Part shown: in pieces, positions 48,981 through 59,725 of the stretch
How the letters are laid out: each line of letters opens with the position of its first letter
Position numbering within the stretch: position 1 is the first letter of the stretch
Source: Fennellomyces sp. T-0311
Lineage: Eukaryota; Mucoromycota; Mucoromycetes; Mucorales; Lichtheimiaceae
NCBI GenBank assembly: GCA_025266875.1
Contig: JALLLT010000036.1
Location: 310,001-374,000, forward strand
Direction: 5' to 3'
DNA length: 64,000 bases
The notes under the pieces: generated by a model
The model's database searches: none
Told to the model about the DNA's origin: nothing
Seen by the model: only the letters and a program-made list of their open reading frames with translations
Translations under genes and position numbers: made by a program

Positions 48981-50191
48981 ATTTTAATATATAGATTCAG
49001 CAAATCGTGTGACCGCGATTGATAATCGCGCATATGCTTACGGTATGAAGGGAGAATTCGAAGCAGCGATAAAAGACGCGCACGAAATGATTGCATGCGC
49101 TCGGAATTTGGCGGCGGATGTCTGCGATTAGGTAGTCTATCTCAGATGCCGGGCAAGCATGCATTGGCAATCTATGTCTACGATGCGGGTCATGAATGCA
49201 CCATGGGAACTGATGCCGATCACTTTATGCACCTGCTGGAAAGCAAAGTGGATGCCATTATACAAAGTGAGCACGTAATTGACGTTGTTGCGGCTCTGTC
49301 AATGGAACTTGCCTGCCGGATTCTTGTGCTTCTGCCTGATGAATGCAAATGAATCGGTCTGTCGGTGATCTTGCAAAGCATTTACTTTTGTACCAACTTG
49401 AAGCACCTCAGTCTGCTGGGAGTAATCGATGTTCGTCCCGAGATCATACCACGATTACCACCGTTCGAGACGCTCACATGTACCGCGATTACGAACGGAA
49501 ACGGGACGTATTTCTTGAAAGAGCTGTTTGACTATTATGAAAGAAAGCTCTCCAGTACAACATCTGCTGCTCTTCGCGCGATCTACTTGGATCAGCGCAT
49601 CACAGCGATTTATTCCGGACTCGAGACTTTGGCTGCACTGACATCTTCGAGATATCGTGCTAAAAGATTTTGGACACGTTAAAGTGTCGGAAATGCAATT
49701 ATTCCTGACACGCGTACGTGACAATCTAAAACTGACACATATTACGCTCGACTCGCCTGATATCAACGGTCCTCAGCTCTCTATTCTTGCTTCCACGGGA
49801 ACCCTCACTACTATCCACCTTGGACTGCTGCCAATGATTACCAATTGCGGTGTCATGCGCTTGGTAGATGACACAAACGCGTTTCAGCGCTTAACCATCC
49901 TGGAGTGTGAAACCATCACTCAGAACTCTGTAGACGAAGTCGGAAAAGTAGTAAATATTACGTGATAACAAACCAATAAAAGTGAAACCGAATTCCGGGT
50001 TACGTATGAATACTTATCATCTGACTCTTAGATGAGCTTTGGTCAATGGCTGTAAAAATCATCAATGTAACATTGTGCTACGGCTATAAAACCTTAAAGA
50101 CACACGTTGCCGGCGCCACCTCCGAAACTCATTAACATTTTTTGGCTCAGAACAAATTCAACATGCACTCTTTTTCTTTCTATCTATCTTA

Positions 50192-52308
50192 ATGAAGAGC
50201 CGTGTCCCATTTCCTGTCTATACGCTTGACATTGAAACAGTACAATTCTCATTCAGTAGAGTCGGAAAGGCGATTGACAATAACAGTTACAATGAAGCGG
50301 TCGATTTCGCTTCCACAACCATTGATCAGATCGAGCGATCGCTGTTGTATACCGCACTACACCATCGGGCCTACGCATTCGGTATGTTAGGAAAATTCGA
50401 TGCGGCGGTCAAGGATGCACAACGTTTGATCGTGCTAGATCCATCAGTGGTTGCGGGGTACAGTCGTCTCGGTAATCTTTATGAGATGCAGGGGAAGCCG
50501 TTGAATGCAATCGATGTATATGGAAAGGGCCTCCAGGATGTTCTGCCGATCGACCCAGATCACGCTCTTCTTCTTGGTAAAAAACGTGCTGCCATCGAGC
50601 AAACCCACAAGTGCATCGATTTCATCGCCATGCTCCCCGTTGAAGTTGGGCACTACATCTTCTATGAATTGCCACGGCAATCTCTGTCTGCCTGCCTGGA
50701 GGTATCGAGCATATGGCGCAAGCGACTATTGGAGTGTCCGTTGGCGTGGAATGACTTGGAGAAGGACGATGATGTCGATGACAGTAATATCACTAGCGCA
50801 TTACCTCATATCGCTCGACATGTCGAATATCTGACATTGTGCACCGAGAACCGACGCGTCTGGGACCATTACTTGATCAATATGCGAGAAGGCCTGTTCA
50901 CCAAGGTCAAGGAAGTCTATGTAACAGGTATATACGAGTTACCGATCCGTTCCGTGAGCTCGATGCCTTCCTAAAAATTGATGGAGCACCATGTATAGAA
51001 TCATCGACTAGGCTCCTCAATGCGGCTGCACCCTCATCCACAGTAACTGCCTTTTGGCAAATTCGAACAACACTGACCGTGCTACACCTCGATTTCAATA
51101 CAAGCACAATCACGACTATGACCATCGCAGATGCGCTTTTAGTTTGCAGTAACTTGAAGGAATTAGCATATAAAACTAACACCTGGCTATCGGACGCTCT
51201 TGGTGACCTTTCCATATTGCAGCTTTCAAATCCCGCTCTAAACAGTCTACAACTACAAGCAAGATCTGGTAATGGCATCGGGGCTGACATCGAACCGCTG
51301 CTGCAGAAATGTCAGCAACTTCGACGCTTAGTTCTGGACGGTTGTACGAACGCAGTCCTGGACGTAATCGGCAAACATTGTCCGACACTGGAGCTGCTTG
51401 GTTACAATACTGACGACGAAGTACGTGATCTAAACCAAGATACGGGGCCAAGCCAGCCGTCTGGACTGCGCGCTCTCAGCTCAACCAGTGGATTGGACGC
51501 GATACCGATGGGAGAGCTCATGCCCTTGTTGAAAAACAACATGAAAACATTGGATACAATCTATGTTGACATATGCCCCGAGAACGATCCATTAGACGGG
51601 ACACCGTACGCTGATCTGAAATTCCCTAATCTGAAAGCTCTCAAATACTGGTCAGACGACAATGGTGGCAGCATTGAACGGATTCTACTGCAGTCCATAC
51701 CCAGCTGTACTGCGCTGACTCATTTCGAAGCACTAAACACCACCATCGTATGCCAAGTAGTCGACACATTGCTAACGCTGCCCCCCGTACGAACGCTTAC
51801 TCTGGCAGACACTGACGAAAGCGCAGCTGCACACACCAACCTGGTTCGATTATTCCAAAAGTACTCAGTATTTTCGCACACCACGCCATGTCTCGACACA
51901 GTATGCTTTCGATACTGCTCCTCCGTGGACGACAGTGTTCTTGACGCTCTGGGTCAAGTGCAAACGTTGCGCAACATCACTCTCAGCGGACTGGATAATG
52001 TCACCGCAATCGGACTCAACAGGTTTCTTGCAAAGCTAGGTACTGAAGTGCTAAGCCTCGCACTTGCAAGTATGGACTCTGTTACAGACAGCCATCTTAT
52101 CACTCTTGGAACAATGAAGGGATTGTCTGAAATTCATCTCGAAAACCTGCCGCATATTTCAAATTATGGCGTCATCTACATGGTTGACAATGCAAACCAG
52201 CTTCGTGGCGTACTGATTAAAAGGTGCAAATGGGTAACTCAACAAGCAGTGAACCATATCAGTTGGAAGGTTGATGTCGAGTTTGATGAAGCACCCACTC
52301 TTTCGTAA
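50192..52308 (+). CDS. F-box protein with N-terminal TPRs and C-terminal leucine-rich repeats (second intact copy)
   Basis: Two exons (50192-50927, 50999-52308) total 2046 nt, a 681-residue protein. TPR region: HRAYAFGMLGKFDAAVKDAQ, VAGYSRLGNLYEMQGKPLNA. F-box: CIDFIAMLPVEVGHYIFYEL with LEVSSIWRKRLLECPLAWND. LRRs: CQQLRRLVLDGCTNAVLDVI, VLDALGQVQTLRNITLSGLD, HLENLPHISNYGVIYMVDN. It is a paralogue of the gene at 45646, sharing domain order, length and intron position but well diverged in the LRRs, the part that binds substrate. An SCF ubiquitin-ligase receptor role is from family knowledge. The intron acceptor was set at 50998, the only site restoring the frame (VYVT then ESSTRLL). Confidence 0.9.
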
Positions 52309-52543
52309 TGACCATGTATATAGCTCTAAAGTAAATCACCTTCCCCAATGCCCAATCACAACACAAGCATATGTATAAAAGTAAAAACTTTGCACCCTCA
52401 ATAGATCTTGACCAGGCTTGGTTATGTCATTTTCCCCTTGAATCATCTGATATGTATACATCTTGGTATCGTCGACTGGATTTAGTTTGACCCCTCGATG
52501 AAAAATACCTCCAAGTCTCTCCTCTCAGCCACCAAAAACACCT

Positions 52544-53931
52544 ATGCGAACCCGCAATTTCAATCCTTTTCGTAAATGGAATGAATACTTTCTTCTCAAT
52601 CGCTACAATGCGTTACATCATTTGTGCCGAATGCAATACCATGACAATGTCAAAAGCATCGTAGAAAACGGTAAGAAAACCAAAACCAAACAAATTATGT
52701 AACTAAAAAAAATTGTGTTCAGGGATACGGAAAGTGGAGCCGTATCACTATGACCGCGTAGCACATGCCAAAGCACGATGGATGGGCCGTTCATTGCTCG
52801 ATGTGTTTGAAAAAGAATATCGAAGCCGAAATATACACTATTATGTGAGTTAGGCAAACAAAGATAAAACTGACTCATCATCTGCCATGCTAGAGACGAG
52901 CTATAGAGAATGGATGGATTACAGTGAATGGGAAGAAAGCCACGGTTGATACAATTGTGCGGGCCAACGACTCGATCATACACAGGTCCCATTTTCACGA
53001 AGCACCTGTTACTGCACAGCCATTCTGTGTCATTCATAAGGGCGATGGATTGTTGGTGGTCGATAAGCCAGGCGGTATGCCGATGCATCCCTCTGGACGA
53101 TACAATTACAATACTGCTGTGGAAATACTCAAAAGCACTCTTTGCTTACGTGAATTATATCGCAAGTTACATGCTGCTTTGACAGCTTTGCAATTGAGTT
53201 ACTAACATACATCCTATCTACAGCCATCAATCGTCTTGATCGCCATACATCGGGCCTTGTTTTCTTTGCATTAAATCGAGAACATGCCGTTAAATTCGGA
53301 CGAAGTATTTCCCAAGGTTCGGTTCATAAAGAATACCTATGTCGTGTTTTGGGTGAATTTCCTTCTGGGTAAGCATGATCACAGTTTTCGAGATATGAAG
53401 TTTTGCTGACAACTGTTGGATAGCAAAATTGTTTGTGAACAACCGATCAAGCCAATATCTTTTCGACTTTCCCTGCATTATGTTCACATAGAAGGAAAGC
53501 CATGTGTCACTGAATTCGAACGTGTCAGCTTTAATGGAGTGACAAGCATAGTAAAATGCAGACCCTTGACCGGGCGAACGCACCAGATCCGTGTCCATTT
53601 ACGTTATCTCGGGTATCCGGTTGCCAACGACCCAATGTATCATACAACAACAACGCCTTGGCTCCCTCCACCGCTCCACCTCATGAGTAATGAGCAGGCT
53701 CAAGGTGTAACGAATTATTTAATGAAACAGACACGATACGAACAGCATGATGATACAAATGTTTGTACCGATTGTGGCGTACTTTTGCCCACCAATCCAG
53801 CCCCTGGAACCAACCTTGGAATATGGCTTCATGCTTGGAGATATTATGGTGATGGATGGGATTACAATACAGAAATACCTGCCTGGGCACACAAATCATT
53901 TAATGATCCTATCATTCCAGCTTACTTGTAA
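52544..53931 (+). CDS. RluA-family pseudouridine synthase (Pus9/Rib2-like)
   Basis: Five exons (52544-52670, 52723-52844, 52894-53149, 53224-53368, 53424-53931) total 1158 nt, a 385-residue protein. The start region GIRKVEPYHYDRVAHAKARW with GRSLLDVFEKEYRSR is the conserved entry of eukaryotic Pus8/Pus9 enzymes. An S4-like turn (AIENGWITVNGKK) follows, then CVIHKGDGLLVVDKPGGMPM. The catalytic motif is INRLDRHTSGLVFFAL with the essential Asp. RPLTGRTHQIRVHLRYLGYP and VANDPMY complete the RluA signature. The enzyme isomerises uridine in tRNA (position 32 for Pus8/9 in yeast); the exact site here is inference. A C-terminal pair CTDCG lies near residue 340. Its stop lies 50 bases from the stop of the converging SWIM gene. 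Confidence 0.92.
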
Positions 53932-53981
53932 GGATATGAGAGTAATCTCAAGAAAAGTCATGTACAGCATAAAAATAAAAA

Positions 53982-56900
53982 CTATAACCCCAATTCATCA
54001 AATAAATCATCCGTCGTCATAGCTTCGCTATGGAGCGTTTGTATCTTGCCCATATCAGTTTTGTTCTCCGTGCCAGACGTAGCCATTTCGATATCACTCA
54101 AACTAGATGTTTTTGCCAGTGAAGATCGATCCAAGGACATTTGACTACCCGTGTTTGACCTTCGATACACAACGCCCAATCCATCATCTGTGGCATCACT
54201 GTCAGCCTCTTCATCAATTTGTGGAGTGTCTCTCGGGAAGGAATCGAATGTCTAGTTGTCAATTTAGCAACAAGTAAAGCTAATATCCAGGATGACTTAC
54301 AATGGATGGACTAGTAGATTGTACAGGTGAAAAGGGTGATGGATTGGATTTGTTCGCACTTTGATACCACGCATCATCGTCGTCTTCGTCCTCACTAACT
54401 TCTACGATTGCTTTGGATCTGGTGGCGGCTCTTCTTGGAGTTGATTTTCGAGGCTTGATCTCGAATCCATCGTCGTCTTCGTCTTCGCTCGTCTCCATTT
54501 TGACAAGTGACTTCCTTGGAGTAGACCGTCGAGACTTGATTTGAAACTCACCATCATCGTCATCATCCTCGTCATTGCCAGTGATCACCTTTTTACGCCT
54601 AGTCACAGTTCGCTTCGAGGTGGCAAGCTTCTTTGAATCGATTTCAAAGTAATCGTCATCCTCGCTCTCTTTCTTCACTTTCTTTTCACGCGACGTGGAA
54701 ATTTTTGGCTTTCCGGGTTGTGCTTTGGCAGGTTGAGCATCAGATACCTCGTCCTGATCACTCTCCTCTTTCTTCTTCCTCTTGGCTGCAGGCTTTTTAG
54801 GTCCTCCCGGCTCTTTCTTTGGTGCTCGCTTTCTGGTGGGCTTTGGCTCGTCGTTCTTTCGAACTTGCCACGGAAGAATACGCTTAATCTTTGGTAATTC
54901 AATGTCAGATGATGATTCGCGCTCTTCGTTAGTTGGTGTTCTGTTACGGATAGAGGACTGTGGCTCAATGATAAAAATATCGCTATTACAGATGTCTTTG
55001 GAGTTTTCGATCGGTTCGCTGGACGGTTGTCTATATACTGTTGTAGATGACGGGTTTTGTACTGGCATCGTGGATGGGGTTTTTGCTGGTGTTGCAGATG
55101 AAGATGGTTTATTTATGGATATGGATGGTTGGATCGATGGTTGTGGTTGTTGTGAACGTGATACATATTCGAATTCATCCGTGTTCACCATGAACCGTAA
55201 CAGTAGTGCTGTACAGTGCTTACATCTGCCTTTCCTTCCCACTGGACATGAGCAATGGCCATCGCGAAATTCTAGACAACTTGTCAGAATAACTCTCTCT
55301 TTCTTCCTAAATATCCCGTACCGATCCCTTTTTTGGATTGAAGAATTAACCCCATAGACACATCATATGGATCTGGCGCCGTTCCTCGAGCCTTCGCCCA
55401 AATATCAATATTGTTTGCGTTTCCCGTCATGCGCATATCGTCAATCTTGTCAATAATGCCTTCACCACGCTTGTAAGCGCCCTTATTATCGATGTAATTT
55501 TCGATAATCTCGTTGTCGATAAGGTCGGCAAAGCTGTACCGCAATTCGCTGATCGCTTCTTCATCATCAAGAAGATCGTCAGATGGCTTTTCAGTTGATT
55601 TACTTCCTTCATCTTCGAATATGATGCTCTTCATTGGCTCCGGTCCTGCTCGCTGCGTCTCGTTGTGTCGCATTTGTGCCTTCCATGATTCAAAAACCTG
55701 GGCGTTCTGTTAGAATAGTATATGAGATGTACGTCTTCCTGTTGAGTCGACATGACTTTACCGTGGCCGAGACACTTTGCCTTACGATACCCATGTATGT
55801 TTCTTCCCTTGTGAGTTTGTTGCTTGGGCTGTGTAGCAACGGAGTCAATGCTTCGTCCTTGACGGAAAAGTCTGAATTGCTATAGGACCAGTAAGTTTTA
55901 TTATCCACAGAAACGGTTAATATGCTTACATGGTCCATGGGGATATATTTTTTATATTATCTGGTCGAACCTCCTCTGACTTCCGTTGGAGTATTTCAAG
56001 ACTAAGTGAGAGACAGTGCGTTAGAGCATAGCAACGACGGTTTCATAAAGATAATTACAGCTCATTCTTCCAGATTGCTCGACTTTTTTGTACCAAGGCA
56101 TCCGCCAGGTAAAAGCGGTGCATACCAGATAAAAATTCAGGGCAATCCTTCTCCAACCCTGACTCTTCCCGCGACCAGTTTATGACAAAGGATCCAGATA
56201 GCCACAGGTGGTGTCGATGCAGGATGCTATCACACGATTGTTCAGTAAGCTAGAATACAGATAGGCTCATATCATTAGTACGCGTACCTCGCAATTTTCT
56301 GCATGGGCAGCTCGCGTGTGGTACCCTTATAGTCACGTGTGTACAAATAGATTGGACATTCGATACATAACTTTTCCAAGAATCGATGGGTACTGTCGCG
56401 GTGTCGTTGGAGATCCCAGTCTTGCCTATTCAGTTAGGTGTATAAGTTTTGCCCATGCAAACAGCACAATCCACTTACGCATCTCCTGGTATATCAGTGA
56501 TACCCTTGAAAATGGTCTTTTCATCCGCGATCAGAATAATCGTGCTATCAAACACGTCAATATTTACCAGGAGCAGGATTTTAATACCGCGTTACCCTGG
56601 TAAAGATTGTTGCCTCACAACATCTGCCCATCCTTGAATCGCTTCGATTACGCCTTCATTCAATACCAATCCCCGTTCACTTTTTGAAGTACACATGGAC
56701 ATGGTGATATTGACAATGAGAGCCCGTTTGAAGAATTCATTGTTGGTGATACAGAACGGCTGGGAATACTCGGTGATCCGTTCAGCGCTGTCGGTTGGGC
56801 TGTTGAAGGCGTCTTCGCTGTAAGGCACAAGGCATCGTCTTATCCATAAATCGCGTTGGGGTACATCGCCAAGGGCCATAGCCCAGCCTGCCAAAAGACT

Positions 56901-57263
56901 CGCCTGGATCGGTACGATAGGAAGAATCATACATTTGATCGCCAACCCGGGTCGCATCTTGTACAGGAATCGAAGTACATCCTGGTGTTTCCGCACAGAA
57001 CATGGCCTCATGAAATGAACTGCAACTTTCTTGTTGTTCTTAACAATAGGTGAGTAAGGCTGCTTTATTGCATAATAAAGGGCGTTTACCGAATTGGCAA
57101 TGTTGAGAATGGATCGACCGAGATTGCGAACGGTCAGATCGTCTAATTGCTTACGATCATCGGGGCAAAAGAGTACATGGGTTGACTCCAAGTAGGTGTG
57201 GTAATAGATGGCTGCAATGGACGGCACCGTTTGTAGCCACAGAATATCGTGGTCGGCAAGCAT
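53982..57263 (-). CDS. Large SWIM zinc-finger protein with charged repeat tail
   Basis: I model one minus-strand gene of about ten exons from the ATG at 57263 to the stop at 53982. The N-terminal 220 residues (LADHDILWLQTVPSIAAIYY, RPGLAIKCMILPIVPIQASL) resemble nothing I can name. Middle exons carry FFxRxxxx-free helical sequence with a Cys/His-rich stretch (CIECPICTHV) and SGMHRFYLADALVQK. Before the finger comes GTAPDPYDVSMGLILQSKKG, then the SWIM motif GHCSCPVGRKGRCKHCTALL (CxC...CxHC), a fold used for DNA or protein binding. The last 300 residues are Lys/Pro/Ser-rich with acid clusters and a thrice-repeated F-[EQ]-I-x-x-[RK] module. Splice joins at 55262/55327 and 55753 keep the frame. 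The function is unknown; a nuclear location is likely from KKPAAKRKKKEE. Confidence 0.65.
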
Positions 57264-57309
57264 GAAACGCGCGGAGCTTTGACTTGAGAAAGATAAATGC
57301 TGAGTTACT

Positions 57310-58521
57310 GGATGGTATTCAAAATTCTATTCAGAATAAAATAAACGATGTAACACAAGGATGTGCTACGATTGCATAACCAGTTTATACAAAATGGTAT
57401 TCAAAACGTTTATTTTATTTTATTACTATGGGTTATTCACCCCTACCATTGCCAATTCCTCCCCTTTACTCTGCCATTGCCCATTCACCCGTGGCTCAAG
57501 GTATACTTTCCATATCTAGCTGATCTTCATCTCAGCGACACGGAAATTATGCAATCTGAAGATTACACACAAGATCAGAGAACGTGCGGTATCGTTGGCT
57601 GGCAATGAGAGCTTCAATTGTTGGAATCCTGATTGAACCGATCGCATACCCCATTCGCTTTTTCTATCTGAAAAGGTCAATGATACAGTAAAAAGAAAAG
57701 CAATCTTTGTTGAACACGGTCAAATGATAAAAAAGGAAAAAGAAGTCGATTCGGCCAAGACATCTAAAAGAAGAGTACACACACTGGCGCGCTCACTCGA
57801 TACCAGTCCAGTACTTCTCACTTCAATTACTAATCTATCGTTCTTCACTTTAATTACGATATGCTGAAATACTTAAGCTACTGTCCTTGTCAGTGTATCC
57901 ACGGAAGCAAAAGGTATATAAGCCATACATTTGAACAGCGTAAATATTCAAGTACCATTCATCCATTTTTACTACTAAAACTTTCATGCTGCCCTTGTTC
58001 CATTAACCATGCTTGCCAAGTGGCTTGCGACACCGCAAATGCAACCACAGGCGGAAAGCAACCCTTTGGGATTGGGTGTAAGTACTTGAAGGAAAAAAAA
58101 AGTGAAGAAACTTACGTGCATTTATAGAACTTGACGCTTCTTATATCGTTAGTCCAGAAACTCAACCACAAGGTAGATCGCCTAGGTGATGACATTTTGT
58201 CTTCGGACTCATCTTTCTCGCTTCTCTGTGAGGTGGTACTTCGTTGTTAGTTTTTAGTTTTTTTTTTCTCTGTATTTCACATATTTTTTTATGCTTATAT
58301 AACAGGTGGAAATGGAGTACCCTCCCCCCACCCCATAAATTTTTTTGGTTATGATGAATAAACACTATGTTGTGGGCGGAGAAACAATGTTTATAGGACT
58401 TGATTTTAGAGTTTATAGAGGGGGTAGTAAGGTTTATTTTCGTTCCAATTAGGAAACGTGGCACCGAGGCACCGTTTATTTTATTTTATTCAGGGCGAAT
58501 AACGAATTTTGAATACCATCC
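57310..58521. mobile_element. Non-autonomous element 1, 18-bp perfect terminal inverted repeats
   Basis: The ends GGATGGTATTCAAAATTC (57310-57327) and its exact inverse (58504-58521) are flanked by ACT on both sides (57307-57309, 58522-58524), a 3-bp target duplication. The interior has no open gene. A second TATTTTATTTTA-rich copy of the subterminal sequence lies at 57390-57430. It shares stretches with the adjoining element 2, for example ATATCTAGCTGAT against GTATCTGGCTGAT. Confidence 0.75.
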
Positions 58522-58524
58522 ACT

Positions 58525-59175
58525 GGATGACTTCCAAAACGTTTATACAGAATAAATAGATGGGGTGATACAAAGTAGAATAAAGTTTATTCGCTTTCTA
58601 TTTCCAAGAAGACTTCCAAAACTCGGTTTATCCATGATAGACGTACTTCTTTAGTTTCCTCTATTTCTTTCTCTCCAAACACCATAAAATACAGTGCGTA
58701 TCTGGCTGATACCAACCTCAGGCACACAGAAATTGTGTGATTTGAACAATACATGCAAGATTTGTCTATGATGATGCTCATCGGATGTCAACATCTTTTT
58801 TTACAGAAGACGTAGATCCATACGATGATGCAGGATGTGCACAGGATGGTGAGAGGCATGGACAGCACTCTCTGCATCCAGCTGGAGGAGATCCGGAGCA
58901 GATTGGCCGAATTAGAGCGCAAGATGGAAGCCAAGGTCGGAAATCAATAAATGGCAAAAGTTTATTGAGGGGGTTCAGAGGGGGTCAATAGACCGTCGGG
59001 TATATCCAAGTTTATCGCGGATAAACACTAAGTAAAAAAAAGTTATCCCCGTCCCCCCAATGCTGTTTATCGAGGGGTGATTAAGGTTTATCCATCGTCG
59101 AATTAGGAAATCCGTGTAACAATTCTCGTTTATTTTATTTTATCACGCAGTGTATAAACGTTTTGGAAGTCATCC
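58525..59175. mobile_element. Non-autonomous element 2, 23-bp perfect terminal inverted repeats, abutting element 1
   Basis: The ends start GGATGACTTCCAAAACGTTT (58525-58547) and are matched exactly by the inverse at 59153-59175. ACT precedes (58522-58524) and follows (59176-59178). Inside, 58825-58935 is a 37-codon open piece with a leucine-type coiled coil (IQLEEIRSRLAELERKMEAK) closed by AAG|GTCGG, which looks like a leftover exon of the element's full-length parent. Confidence 0.75.
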
Positions 59176-59339
59176 ACTATCTAGAGGGTTATATATTGGT
59201 TTCAGACATGGGCTTAGAAAAAGGAGTGCTGGATACGCGTAAAAGAATGTGTTGGGCATAAAAAAGGAAGATTTGGACAGGAAAGTTATTAAAGATAAAG
59301 CAAGGATCGTGATAGATATTTTACCTCAAATAATCGAGG

Positions 59340-59725
59340 AATCGCACGCACATCTTGCAGTTCTTAAAAATCTGGCAATTCAATTTGTTCGATAAGCATA
59401 ACCTCGAGCTTCCTTATCATTTCTCTTCTCCCTTGACCCATTTGGAGCTAGGCTGGAATTCACCCAAACGCTCATATGGTCTGCTCGTTTTTCTGACAGG
59501 TCCAGTACCTAATATATACTCCATCAAGTCCAAAGGTCATACTTCATGATGAAAACATTGGCCTTCTTCAAACTATTGGTTCAATTATGAAGCATCTAAA
59601 GCGTTTGGAATTCCATAACTTCGAGTACACCTTGATTTTGGACCATTTTTCTGAATATTTTGACTTAATAATGGTGGACGGCACATTGCGGATAATCATT
59701 TTTTATCAGTCTGCCTGACTTACAA
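59340..59725 (+). pseudogene. Probable leucine-rich-repeat gene remnant
   Basis: Short stretches in changing frames look like LRR sequence: LTHLELGWNSPKRS, then LLQTIGSIMKHLKRLEFHNF. No F-box is seen and the frames break several times. It may be a distant member of the F-box/LRR group upstream. Confidence 0.35.

Larger units (their letters stand above)
47995..49966 (+). pseudogene. F-box/TPR/LRR pseudogene split by a minisatellite/telomere-like insertion
   Basis: The 5' piece (47995 to about 48135) encodes the first TPR helix (VQTSFSTVRKAINNHNYDET). The 3' piece resumes near 48990 with NRAYAYGMKGEFEAAIKDAH, the next TPR helix, then an F-box relic (VVAALSMELACRILVLLP), and LRRs (FCTNLKHLSLLGVIDVRPEI, FLKELFDYYERK, IHLGLLPMITNCGVMRLVDD). 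Frame changes occur at about 49125, 49345 and 49660. Between the pieces lie 850 bases of foreign, gene-free sequence, described separately. Confidence 0.8.
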
